Below are positions 1-13,000 of a stretch of DNA of 64,000 nucleotides, one piece after another (the stretch's first letter is position 1; every line of letters starts with the position of its first letter). The stretch spans positions 161,533 to 225,532 of the forward strand of contig JAPMXV010000027.1 of the NCBI GenBank assembly GCA_026936335.1, given 5' to 3'. The stretch is from Mantamonas sphyraenae (taxonomy: Eukaryota > CRuMs > Mantamonadidae). The notes below the pieces were generated by a model that saw only the letters and a list, made by a program, of their open reading frames with translations, was not told the DNA's origin and made no database searches. A program made the translations under genes and the position numbers.

Positions 1-1
1 T

Positions 2-3000
2 GTCAACTTTGACGGCAGCGACACGCTGTCGGTTGCCACTCGAGACTATGGAAACACGGGCTCCGGTCCTGAGGGCACCCACAGCGTCACCATCGGCATT
101 ACCGTCATCGGCGTCAACGATCTCATCGAGTTTTCCAACCCGGCAACAGCCTCTGTTGACGAAGACACGGATCTCACTCTTGCTGGCATCAGCGTCAGCG
201 ACAGTGACGCCTATGCAAACGCCGTGCGTGTCAACGTCAGCGTGTCGTCTGGCACGGTGACCCTGGCCCAGACCACGGGCTTGACGCTGCTCAGCGGCTC
301 AGGCTCTGCAGACGCCTTTGTCGAAGTCCTGGGCACGCTGACCAACATCAACGCCGCCCTGAACAACCTCGTGTACCGTGCAAGCACGCACTACAACGGC
401 CCAGAAACCATCCTGCTGGGTGCAGCCGATCTCGGCGCTACCGGCACGCCTGGGCCAACGAGCTCGTTCAGCAATGTCTCGGTCACCGTCGCCGCTGTGA
501 ACGATGCACCTGTGCTGACCGTTCCCGCGGCCACTCAAACCACCCTGGAGGATGTGGCACTTACAATCACTGGTGTCAGCGTAAGCGACGTCGATGTGGC
601 TGCCGCAAATGTCAATGTGACTCTCTCCGTCTCTTCGGGTGTCCTCTCCCTCGGCTCCACAACAGGCCTGACTTTCGGCTCGGGCGACGGCACCGCAGAT
701 CGCTCCATGTCCTTTGAGGGCACGCTCACAAGTGTCAACGCAGCCCTCGCGGCATCGGGCGTCGTGTACCTCGGCGATGCAAACTACAACGGGCCCGACG
801 GCCTCTATGTTGAAGTGGACGATGGAGGAGCCACGGGACAGGGTGGCGTGCAACGGAACAGCACCACGGTGGCCCTGTATGTCGAGGGAGTCAACGACCC
901 GCCTGTGCTCACAAGTATCAGCGCACAAACCGTCGACGAAGACACGGATCTGACCATGTCCGGCTTTGCCATCACGGATTTGGACGTCGGTTCCCTCCCG
1001 CTGCAGGTCAACATCAGCGTAAGCCAGGGTGTGCTCACCGTCGGCTCTCTTGCAGGCCTCACGTTTGTGCAAGGGGACGGCTCCGCAGACGCACAGATGC
1101 GCTTCCAGGGTTCGCTTACCGCCGTCACGGCCGCTCTCAACGGCCTCGTGTACCGCGGCAACCTGCACTTCAACGGCGCAGACACCCTCAGCGTGGGTGT
1201 GGATGACCGTGGCAACGTGGGTCTTGGTGGCTTCCTCACAGATGCTGCCACGGTGGCCATCACCGTGGAGGCCGTCAACGACGCGCCTGTGCTCACCGTG
1301 CCTGGTTTGCAGGCAGCCACTGAGGATGTGCAGCACACCATCAGTGGCGTGAGCGTGTCCGATGTCGACGTCGCTGCAGGCCTGATGAGTGTCAACCTCA
1401 CAGTCACGGCAGGCACCCTGTGGCTTCCCACAACCACCTCGCTCACCTTTGCTCTTGGCGACGGCACCAACGACCGCCGCATGGAGATGACGGGCACGCG
1501 CACCGCACTGAACACAGCCCTGGCCGCCATTGTGTACCAAGGCGACCTTCACTGGAACCAGGGTGACACGGTCACCGTGGACGTGCACGACTACGCGCAG
1601 ACAGGCAAGGGAGGCCAGCTTGCCGACACAGCAACCATTCCCATCAACTTTGTGGCTGTCAACGATGCGCCTGTACTCACGGTGCCACCTGCTCAAGCGG
1701 GTTCGGAAGATGTCGACCTCCCCATCACGGGCATCAACATCACCGATGTCGACGTGGCAGGAGGCCAGCTGCGTGTCCAGATCGGCGTCACATCCGGTGT
1801 GTTGACCCTGGCCACCACGGTCGGGCTCAACTTTGCCTCCGGAGGTGGCTTTGCGGACGCAAGCATGGACTTCCAAGGCACGCTGACCCAGGTCAACAAC
1901 GCTTTGGCCACAGTCACCTATCTCACCGACCTGCACTACAACGGCAACGATGCCGTTTCCATTGCCGTGTACGATCAGGGCAACACAGGTGTGGGTGGCG
2001 TCCTGCAGGACTCGGGCAACATCCCGCTCACGCTTCAGGCCGTCAACGACGCACCTACCTTTGGTGTGCCTGGTACGCAGAATGTGGACGAGGACACAGA
2101 TCTCACCATTTACTTGGTGGGATTCATCGTTTCCGACGTGGATCTGTTCGGCGCAGATGTGCAGGTCAACCTTTCGTGTGCCTCGTGTCTGATGAACCTG
2201 ACCACCACCACGGGCCTGGAATTCGTGGTCGGCGATGGCTTCCTCGACCCGTTCATGTCCTTTACCGGCACTCGCACAGAGGTGAACAACGCCATCACAA
2301 CCGTCGTTTACCGTGGCGAACCCAACTTCAACGGTTTCGACGCCGTGACGGCGGTCGTATCCGATCGTGGCTTCACCGGTTTTGGCGGTGAACAGTTTTC
2401 CACCGACCAAACTGCAATCGTTGTGAACCCGGTGAACGACGAGGTCATCATCACCATTCCGTCGGCCCTGTTTGTGTCCGAGGACATTGCGTACAGCATC
2501 GACAGCGTCAGCATCACCGACGTGGACATCGGGTCCGGCATCATGTCGGCCAACTTGTCTGTGAGCCACGGTTTGTTGCAGCTCGCATCCACCGAAGGCC
2601 TGACCTTTGCAGAGGGCAGTGCCGCACCCGGGCGTGTTTTCCGCTTGGATGGCAACGTGACCAACATTGCCAAGGCGCTTCTGAACATGACCTACACGAG
2701 CGACCTGCACTACCACGGCACAGACTACCTCTACATCGAGGCGACGGACAACGAGATTGGCAACGCCACGTTTACATGGAAGTACCTGGCCATCAACGTG
2801 GAGTCAGTCAACGATGCGCCTGTGCTCAGCGTGCCTGGCGCACAGGCGGTGAGCGAAGACGTGGCCATCACCCTCAATGGGATCAACGTCACCGATGTGG
2901 ACGTGGATGCAGCCACCATGTTCTTCAACATCACGGCTGACCATGGTGTCATGTCCCTGGCCACCACCACGGGCTTTGCCATGACGTTTGGAGACGGAAC

Positions 3001-6000
3001 AGCCGACACGGCCATGCGCTTCACAAGCACTTTGACCAGTTTCAACACGGCTATGGCCGGTGGGCTCGTGTACCAGGGCAACCTGCACTTCAACGGCATC
3101 GAGACAATCCACATCACAGCCAGCGACCAGGGCAACACAGGCGTCACCGGAGGTGTGCAGCAGGATCTGCGCACCATTGTCATCAACGTGACTGCCGTCA
3201 ATGACGCTCCCGTGTGGACGGTGCCTTCTGCACAGACTGTGGACGAGGATGTCACCTTGAACATCACAGGCATCTCGTTGAGTGATGTCGATGTCGAGGC
3301 TCTCCCCATGGAGGTTAGCCTGCGCGTGTCCAACGGCACCTACAACCTTGCCTCCACAGCAGGCCTGACCTTTACGACGGGCACAGGCGCAAACGACCGG
3401 GAAACCGTGCTGCGTGGCTCTCTGACCGACATCAACGCCGCCCTGGTGTGGTTGACCTACACCGGCGACTTTGAGTTCTCCGGTTTGGACACTCTCCAGC
3501 TCAGTGTCAACGATCTTGGCCACGTCGGCGACGTCGGGCCGCTCTCCGACGCTGCCTCGGTGCCCATCAATGTCGTGATCATCAACGACGCCCCACAGCT
3601 CTCCGTGAGCAGCTCCCAATCCGTTAGTGAAGACACAGACGTCACGATTGCAGGCATGAGCGTGACCGATGTGGATGTGTTTGACCAGTCCATGCGTCTC
3701 AACGTGTCGGCTTCCAACGGTGTCGTCACTTTTGTCACCACCACAGGACTGTCGTTCCTGTCCGGCACCAGCAACGGCGCATCGCTGCTCAACGTGCGCG
3801 GCACAGTGACTCAGATCAACGCAGCCCTGGGCACGGTCGTCTACCGTGGCAACCTGCATTGGTACGGCCAAGACCAGCTGCAGATTGCCGTCGACGATGA
3901 GGGCAACACAGGAAACGGGGGCGTCCAGAGCGCCTCTGGCGTCGTCAACGTCACTGTTACGGCTGTCAACGACGCGCCTGTGCTCCAGGCAGTCAGCGAT
4001 CAGACGGTGAACGAAGACACAGATCTGACCATTGCTGGTATTGGTGTGAGCGACGTGGATGTGTACGCCGTGCCACTTGAGGTCAACGTCAGCGTGTCGC
4101 AGGGAGTGCTCTCGCTGCCCAACACGGCCGGTTTGACATTCTTGGTTGGCGACGGCCAAGACGATGCCTTTATGCGCATTCGCGCCACCGTGACCAACAT
4201 GCACGCTGCCCTGTCACCTATTGTGTACCGTGCGGCCCAGGATTACAACGGAGCAGACACGCTGCAGGTCAGCGCCAGCGATTTGGGCGAGTCTGGCTTT
4301 GGTGGCGAGCTGCGTGATGCCTTTACAGTGGGCATCACCGTGCAGGCCGTCAACGATGTGCCCATCTTTGGCATCATCACTGACCAGGCCGTCAACGAGG
4401 ACACAGACTTGACCATGCTGGGCATCACCGTCACCGACGTCGATGTCTTTGCTGGTGCTCTTACCGTCAACGTGAGCGTCGGCCACGGAGTGCTCACCCT
4501 CCCCAACACGGCTGGTCTCACGTTTAGCCGCGGCGACGGTACGCAGGACCCTGTGCTCACTTTCACGGCGGACGTGACCACGGCCACCGCGCGTCTGGGC
4601 ACCATTGTGTACCGCGGTGATGTCAACTACAACGGCGCCGACGCGCTGGTGCTGTATGTCAACGACAACGGTGCCACTGGTCTGGGCGGACCTCTGTCGT
4701 CCACGCAGACCATCAACCTGAACGTCGTCCCGGTCAACGACGCGCCCGTACTGACTGTGCCCGTGGGCTCGATCACCTCTGAGGATGTGATCGGTTTCTT
4801 CAACGGCATGAGCGTCAGCGACGTGGACGTTGCGAATGCGATTGTCAGCGTCAACATCACTGCAACGCTGGGCCTGGTGATGACCGGTGGCACGACCACG
4901 GGACTCACGTACACCGTAGGCAACGGCGCCTCATTCTTCCCCGAGCTGCGCTTCTACGGCACCCTGACCCAAATCAACGCTGGCATCTCCACCATGCGCT
5001 ACCTGCCGCTGGCCGACCGCAACGGCGACGACTTTGTGCAGGTGAGCGTGTCTGATGGCGGTGCCACGGGTCTGGGAGGCGCACTGTTCGACCAGGCCGT
5101 GTGGGTGGTCAACGTCACTGCCGTGAACGACGCACCCGTGTGGTCTCTGCCTACAGGTGGCACACCCGTTGTCCTCGAGGAGAACGACTTGATCATCACG
5201 GGCGTCGACGTGAACGACGTCGATGTCAAAGACCGTGTCATGGCGTTCAACATCAGCAGCGGCATTGGTCTCATTACGCTGAATAGCACTGCAGGGTTGA
5301 CGTTTGAGAGCGGAGACGGCGTGGCAGACGCGTACATGCGCTTCTACAGCACCCTGACGGCTGCTCGCAACGCAGTGCAGCAGCTTGTGTACCGCTCGCA
5401 ACCGAACCTGCACGGAAACGACGTGCTTGTGTTCACTGCCGACGACCAGGGAGCACTGGGCGCAGGCGGTGCGCTGATCCACAATGTCACGTACAATGTG
5501 TTTGTGACATCCGTGAATGACGCCCCGGAGGTGATCCTGCCCAGCCAGGGTACGGTGGCCGAAGAAGCGGATCTCAGCATTGCCGGTGTCAGCCTGACTG
5601 ATGTCGACGTGGGTGCCTCTACGTTGTATGTCAACATGAGTGTGGGAAGCGGTGTGTTGTCGCTGGCGACCACCACAGGTCTCACCTTTACGCTGAACTT
5701 GGGTGTGCCCATCGGCGACGGCGTCCAGGACCGAGTGATGGACTTTTCGGGCACCCTGACTGCCATCAACGCAGCCCTGGCCACAGTTGTGTACACGGGA
5801 AACCAGCACTACTTTGGCACCGACTTTTTGTACATCGGTGTGCGTGACGGCGGAGCCAGCGGCGCAGGAGGCGAATTGAGCGGGAGCAACACCATGACCA
5901 TTACCGTCGTGGGTGTCAACGATGCTCCTGTGGTCATTGCCCCAAGTACGGCCACGGCAACCGAGGATGTCGACCTGGTCGTTGCAGGTGTGGCCGTGAG

Positions 6001-7042
6001 CGATGTCGATGTGGCCAACAACCTGCTTGGCGTCAATTTGACAGTGACTGCAGGCACGTTGACCCTGAGTGGCACCTCGGGCCTCACCTTTGTGCAAGGC
6101 GACGGCACGGCCGACGCAGACATGATCCTGCGCGGCACAATCACCGACGTCAATGCTGCACTGAACAATTTGGTGTACCGCACAAACCTGCACAGCGTGG
6201 CTGCCGACACCCTGTCCATCGGCGTCGAAGACTTTGGCTCGTTTGGCACGGGTGGCCCGCTGAGCGGAAGCGGAAGTGTTGCGATCGCCGTGACGGCGGT
6301 CAACGACGCACCGTACTTCACTGTGCCCAGCGCACAGTCTGTCAACGAAGACACCGACTTGACCCTCGTGGGAGTCAGCGTGTCTGATGTCGATGTGAAC
6401 GCAGCCACACTGAACGTCAACATGAGCGTGAGTCTTGGTCAGCTGTGGCTGAGCACAACCGCAGGTCTGACCTTTTCCACGGGCTCCGGCTCTGCAGACG
6501 CCAGCATACATGGCACTGGCAGCGTTACATCGTGGCAGAATGCACTGACCAACATGGTGTACCGCGGCAACGCGCATGTGTATGGCACCGACACGCTGCA
6601 TCTCGGAGTGCGCGACAATGCAGCCAGCGGCGTGGGCGGCGAACTCAGCGGCGCGTCGGCACTTACCATCACCGTAGTGTCGATCAACGATGCGCCTGTG
6701 GTGAGCACACCAGGGACAGCCTCTGTGATGGAGGACATCCCTGCTGCCATCAGCGGTGTGTCTGTGAGCGACGTGGACGTGTACGCCGCTCCGTTGCTGG
6801 TCAACGTGAGCACCTCGCATGGATTGATCACCTTGGCGACCACCGAGGGTCTGACCATGCTGCAGGGCGACGGTACGCAGGACGCCACAGTCCGTTTCAA
6901 CGCAGCCAACCTGACGCGTGTCAACAACGCTCTGGCCGGCTTGGTGTACGTGAACCAGCCTGACTACAATGGAGGAGACATCATGACCATCACCGTGGAG
7001 GATCTGGGCCAGAGCGGAGTGGGCGGCAGCCTAGTCGGCGTG
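2..7042 (+). CDS. In-frame segment 1: diverged domains d0 (partial) to d18
   Basis: Frame 2 is open from the first base, so the gene enters from the left; the first ATG/GTG seen is not a true start. Domains begin near 113, 497, 890, 1274, 1658, 2042, 2432, 2807, 3197, 3581, 3965, 4349, 4733, 5123, 5513, 5915, 6299 and 6683. Spacing is mostly 384 or 390 bp but varies, unlike the fixed 384 bp of the array downstream. All domains differ clearly from one another. One has a CASC pair (about 2179-2190) in the middle strand. The frame is lost at about 7042, where one extra t interrupts an otherwise perfect domain end; the out-of-frame tail stops at 7120. Codon use is mixed (gtc and gtg, ctc and ctg), unlike the gtg/acg-heavy array. 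Confidence 0.88.
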
Positions 7043-10000
7043 TGGCACCGTGACAATCACCGTCCAAGCGGCCAACGACGCGCCTGTTGTCAGCGGCCCC
7101 ACATGGGCAGCTGTCAATGAGGACACCGACTTGACCATCTCTGGATTCAGTGTCACCGATGTGGACGCTGCAGGTGACAATCTGTGGCTGAACATCTCTG
7201 CGGGCGCCGGTGCGGTGTCCCTCCCTGTCACTGCCGGCCTGTCCTTCCGTGTGGGTGACGGTGCTGCAGACAGCTACATGGAAGCACAGGGCACGCTGAC
7301 GGCCATCAACGCAGCCCTTGCGACCGTGGTGTACCGTGCAAACAGCAACTACGACGGCTCCGACAAGTTGCAGGTTCTGGTGGACGACCAAGGCCACAAC
7401 GGCCTGGGCGGAGCCAAGTTTGGCAACAGAAGCACCCTTGTGCAGATGACAGCCATCAACGATGCGCCCTACCTGCCGGTCCTGGCCACAAAGGTGACCA
7501 ACGAAGACACAAACCTGACCATCAGTGATCTGGCCATTTCCGACGTGGACATCCGCAGCAACGCCATCACCGTCAACATGACCGTGATGTACGGTCGCAT
7601 CAGTTTGGCCAGCACAGCGGGCATCACGTTTACGCTTGGCTCGGGCAGCGGTGACCGCTTGGTTCAGTTCCAGGGCACTCTCACGGACGCCAACACGGCT
7701 CTGAACGGCATGATTTACACGCCAGACACCAACTTTTACGGCAGCGACACTCTGTTGGCGTGGGCGAGCGACAGTGGATTCGTGGGTTCCGGCGGTGAGC
7801 TCCTGGGCAACTCGAGCATTCCCATCACGGTCACAAGCCTGAACGATGCCCCAGAGGTGGATGCACCGGCCTCGTTGTCCGCCTCAGAAGACATCGAGTA
7901 CACCATGACCAGCGTCTCTGTCACTGACGTCGACGTTGCGTCCAGCCCGCTGAGCGTAACCATGGGCGTCACGCAGGGTGTCCTCACGCTGAACGGCACG
8001 GCTGGCCTCACATTTACGCTGGGCGATGGCTCTGCCGATGCGACCATGCGATTTTCGGGTACGCTGACAAACGTCAACGCAGCTCTCCAGGGCGCAGTAT
8101 ATGCGTCGACCCCCGAGTGGAATGGCGTCGACACGCTCAATCTGCAGGTGAATGACCAAGGCGCAACTGGCGCTGGTGGAGCACAGTCGGCTACCGTGAA
8201 CATTCCCATCAACGTGGCCTCCATCAACGATGGCCCGGCCATCGACATTGGCGCAAACCAAACGATTGCCGAGGACACAGCAGCCACCATCACTGGATAC
8301 ACAGTATCCGACTCTGATCTTGGGCACAAAGTCCATGTACATTCGTCTGTCCACGACGAATGGTGTGATCACGCTGAAGCAAACCACTGGTCTCGTGTTT
8401 GACACCGGCAGTGACGGCACACGCGATGCCACGCAGATTTTCACCGGTTCTCTCACCAATGTGCGCAATGCAATTTCGCAAATTGTGTATGAACCCAACG
8501 CAGACTACTATGGCGTGGACGCAATCCGCGGAGAGACCAACGATTTCGGCTTCACCGGTGCAGGAGGTGCCCAGGGCGATCTCAAGTACCTGTATGTGAC
8601 GGTGACCCCTGTGAACGACCCGCCCAGTTGGAACGTCCCACCACACGCACGCTCGATGAGGACACCGAATTGACTGTGGGTGGCGGCGTGATCAACATTG
8701 CGGATGTCGACGGAAGCGGCGGAGACATTGAGACTCGTGTCACCGTCGATCAAGGACGCGTGGCGTTGGCCAACACCAATGGTTTGACATTTACCACGGG
8801 AACGGGTGCGTATGACACACAGATGATTTTTACGGGCACGTTGGACGCGACAAACCAAGGTCTGTACTTTTTCATCTACCGTCCGGATCAGGACTTTGCT
8901 GGCACCGCTACGGTGACGCTGTGGACGGATGACCGTGGAAATGTGGGCACCGGCCCGTCGTACCAACGCCAGACAACGCTGCAGTTTGTGGTGAATCCGC
9001 TCAATGACGAACCGCGTCTGCTCAACCCCATTGTGGGCACACAGACAGTGAGTGAGGACACCGACCTCACCCTCACAGGCATTGGAGTCACAGACAACGA
9101 CGTCACGACCCAGATGGTGGAGATCTCCTTGTCCGCTTCGTACGGTACGCTGACGCTGCCCACGACCACTGGCTTTGTCTTTGGCGTGGGTGACGGTATC
9201 GCAGACGCCACGATGAAGTTTAACACGACCATGGCCAACTTCAACAGCAGCATGAGTGGCTCTGGCATCGTGTACCGCGGCAACGCTCACTATTTTGGAA
9301 GCGATGTGATTTCACTCAATGTCAGCGACAATGGTATCAGCGGACTGCCTGGTGCCCGTACGGACAGCTCAACTATTGTTGTTTCTGTGGTCAGTATCAA
9401 TGACGCTCCTTTGGTCACCGTGCCTGCAGCACAGGCTGTGAACGAAGACACGGATCTGACACTGAGCGCCGCCACGGCCATTTCGGTGAGCGACGTCGAC
9501 GTGGGCGGCGCCAACGTGTACATGGAGCTCAATGTGACGCAAGGTGCCATCACATTCGTGAGTACCACTGGAATCACTTTTGACAATGCATGCACAGGCA
9601 CTGCCTGCGCCGTGGCCAAGCTGCACGCAGACCTGACTGCCCTCAACGCAGCCCTGGCGACCATTGTGTACCGCCCGGGAAGCCACTACAACGGTGCGGA
9701 TACGCTGGGCGTGTATGCACACGACAACGGCGTGCAGGGTACTGGCGGCCAGCTTCAAGACTACAAGACCGTGGCACTTACCGTCAACGCAGTCAACGAC
9801 GCGCCGACCATCACTGCACCTGGATTGCAGGTGGTCACTGAAGACGAAAAGCGCTCACTGACCGGCCTCATTTCTGTTTCCGACGTGGACGTATTTGCAA
9901 ACAACCTGCGCCTGAACCTGAGTGTGGCCAACGGCCAGCTGAGCCTCGACTCTGCTGTCGCCGGCTTGACTGTGGTCCAAGGCAACGTGTCTGCAGATAC

Positions 10001-13000
10001 CGACTTGCGTCTGCTTGGTACACTCACTGTGCTGAACAACGCCCTCAATGTGCTTTCGTACACACCGGGCCTGAATTTTGAGGGTGTCGACCAGCTGTCC
10101 ATGGTAATCGACGACAACGGCTACACCGGCAGCGGAGGAGTGCTATCCACCTCTGTTCAAATGGCGCTTGGAGTCAATGGTGCAAACGATGCTCCGGTGG
10201 TCAATCTGCCTGCCACGCAGAGTGTGGCTGAGGACGTGGATCTGACCATCAGCGGCATCTCCATTGCCGACTCGGACATCGGTGCAAACCAAGGCCGCGT
10301 CCGATTGAACGTCAGCCATGGCGTACTCACCGTGGTTTCTACCTCGGGTCTGTCGTTCAACCTCGGTGATGGATCTGCAGACACGGAAATGCAGTTCACC
10401 GGGACCATCACGCAGCTCAACCTGGCGCTGAGCTCAGTGATTTACCGCAACAACATCGACTACAACGGCGATGACACCATTCTCGTGGAGGCCAATGACC
10501 TGGGCAACACCGGCGTGGGTGGAGCCCTCACAGCTTCCCGCACGCTCACCGTCCAGGTGACGCCTGTGAACGACCGCCCTGCCATCACACCTGTGGGTGG
10601 AGTGAACGTGGACGAGGACACGGATCTGACGATCGTAGGTGTGCAAGTGACCGATATCGACGTCCTTGACGGATCGATGGAGATGAACTTGACGGTGACG
10701 CATGGTGTGCTGACGAGCGTGAACGCAGGCGGCGTGACGTTTGTGTCTGGCACGAGCAACGGAGGACGCAGTCTGGTGCTGAACGGCACGGTGACGGCGC
10801 TGAACGCGGCCATCGGGCAGGTGGTGTACCACGGCGACCTGCACTTCTTTGGCAGCGACTCGCTCGAACTGAGCGTGCGCGACAAGGGCAACACGGGAGC
10901 CGGCGGTGAGCAGACAGACAGCCAGAGTGTGGCGATCACTGTGAATGGTGTGAACGACGCGCTGGTGATCACTCTGCCGAGTGCACAGAGTGTGGCTGAG
11001 GACACGGATCTGACGATTGGTGGCATCAGCGTGAGCGATGTGGACGTGGCCGGATTTGCGTTCCGAGTGAACGTGAGTGTGAGCGCAGGCAGCCTGTGGC
11101 TGGGCAGCACGACGGGTCTGACGTTTGGCAGTGGCGACGGAGTGAACGACACGTGGATTGTGTTTGACGGGTCGATCACGGCTGTGAACGCAGCACTGTC
11201 GAACATGGTGTACCGTGGAGTGACACAGTACAACGGAGCAGACGGGCTTGTTGTGTGGGTGTCTGACCAGGGAGCAGTCGGCAGCGGTGGTGAGCAGGTG
11301 TCGAACAAGACACTTGTGATCAACGTGGTGGCTGTGAACGACGCACCTGTGCTGAGTGTGCCTGGGGCACAGAGCACGGCCGAGGACACTGCGCTGACAG
11401 TGAGCGGCGTGAGTGTGGCGGACGTGGACGTTGCGGGCGGAGCGATGAACGTGAACGTGAGTGTGAGTGCTGGCCGAGTGTGGCTGGCGAGCACGAACGG
11501 CCTTGTGTTCAGTGCAGGCAACGGCAGCAGCGACGGACGGGTGGAGTTCAGCGGCAGCGTGACGGATGTGAACAACGCGCTGGCGACAGTTGTGTACATG
11601 CCGGACAGTGCGTTCAACGGAGTGGACAGCATTGTGGTGAGCGTGAACGACGGTGGCAACACGGGCAGTGGCGGAGTGCTTGGAGACAGTGGCAGCATTG
11701 TTGTGACTGTGTCGAGCGTGAACGACGCGCCTGTGCTGAGTGTGCCGAGTGGACAGAGCGGCGTTGAGGACACGGATCTGACGATTGGTGGCATCAGCGT
11801 GAGCGATGTGGATGCCGCAGCTGGACTTGTGGGCGTCAAGGTGGCCGCTGCACAGGGTACAGTGAGTCTGGGATCGCTGTCTGGAGTTGTGTTCAACGCT
11901 GGAGACGGCGTGCGTGACGCATTCATCGATTTCAACGCCACGTTGACAAACGCCAACGCCGCGCTTAACAACCTGGTGTATCTGGGAAGCCAGCATCTTG
12001 TGGGTGACGACGTGATCGCCATCAACGTGACCGATTACGGAAACAGTGGCGTTGGAGGTGCACTGAGCGACAGCGCAAGCTTCGTCGTCACCCTCAGCGC
12101 AGTCAACGACGCACCAACCGTCATTTTGCCCAGCTCCCCGTCGGGCAACGAGGATTCAAACATTGCTGTCGCCGGCATCAGCGTGAGCGATGTGGATGTG
12201 GCAGACAACCTCCTGGCGGTCAACCTGACTGCCGGTTCAGGCACCCTCAGTCTTGTCACTTTCGACGGCATCTCGCTTACTGGAGCCAGCACCGGTACAA
12301 ATGACGCCGTTCTTGCCTTTGCGGGCAACATCACTTCGGTGAACAACGCTCTGGCGAACATCCTGTACCGTGGGGACGCCAACTTTAATGGCGTCGACCA
12401 AATTGTGGTTGGCGTGGAAGACGGTGGCGCTGTTGGCACAGGTGGCTCTCTCTACGCACAGGCATCGTTGGCCATCACCGTCAACGGAGTCAACGATGCC
12501 CCGACACTGCAGGTGCCTGCGACGCAAAGTGTCCTCGAGGGCACGACCGTCACCATGGCCGGACTGACGTTGTCGGACATCGACGCCGCCAGTGGAACCA
12601 TGGAATTGCAGCTGCAGGTGACGAGTGGTCTTCTCACGCTGAATGGTGCCACGACTGGACTGACTTTTGTCACGGGCGGGCCGTCTCTGAATGCTCTCAT
12701 GGTTTTCCGAGGCACGCTCTCTCAGCTGAACACGTCGGTGAGCAGTCTGGTGTACGAGCCTGCGCAGTATTTCAATGGTCAGGACACCGTCAGCGTCTTG
12801 TTGTCGGACCTCGGCTTCACGGGCATTGGCGGCACTCTGTCCACGCAAGGGTCGTTCAACATCACTGTGACCCCGTACAACAACGCACCGACCATCGCTG
12901 TGCCCGGGGCGCAGAGCACCGAAGAGGACACCCTTGTCAACATCGTGGGTGTCAGCGTCTCCGATATTGATGCAGGTGCCACTCCGGTCAGTGTCAACGC

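Noticed and set aside
1-260. A gene start near the left edge (ATG at 9 or at 224)
   Set aside because: The domain frame is open from base 2 and the sequence upstream of 224 in that frame encodes normal domain motifs, so both are internal or out of frame.
7030-7060. Introns at frame breaks
   Set aside because: Domain sequence continues at the next base in another frame; no sequence is left over to remove and there is no splice-site pattern.
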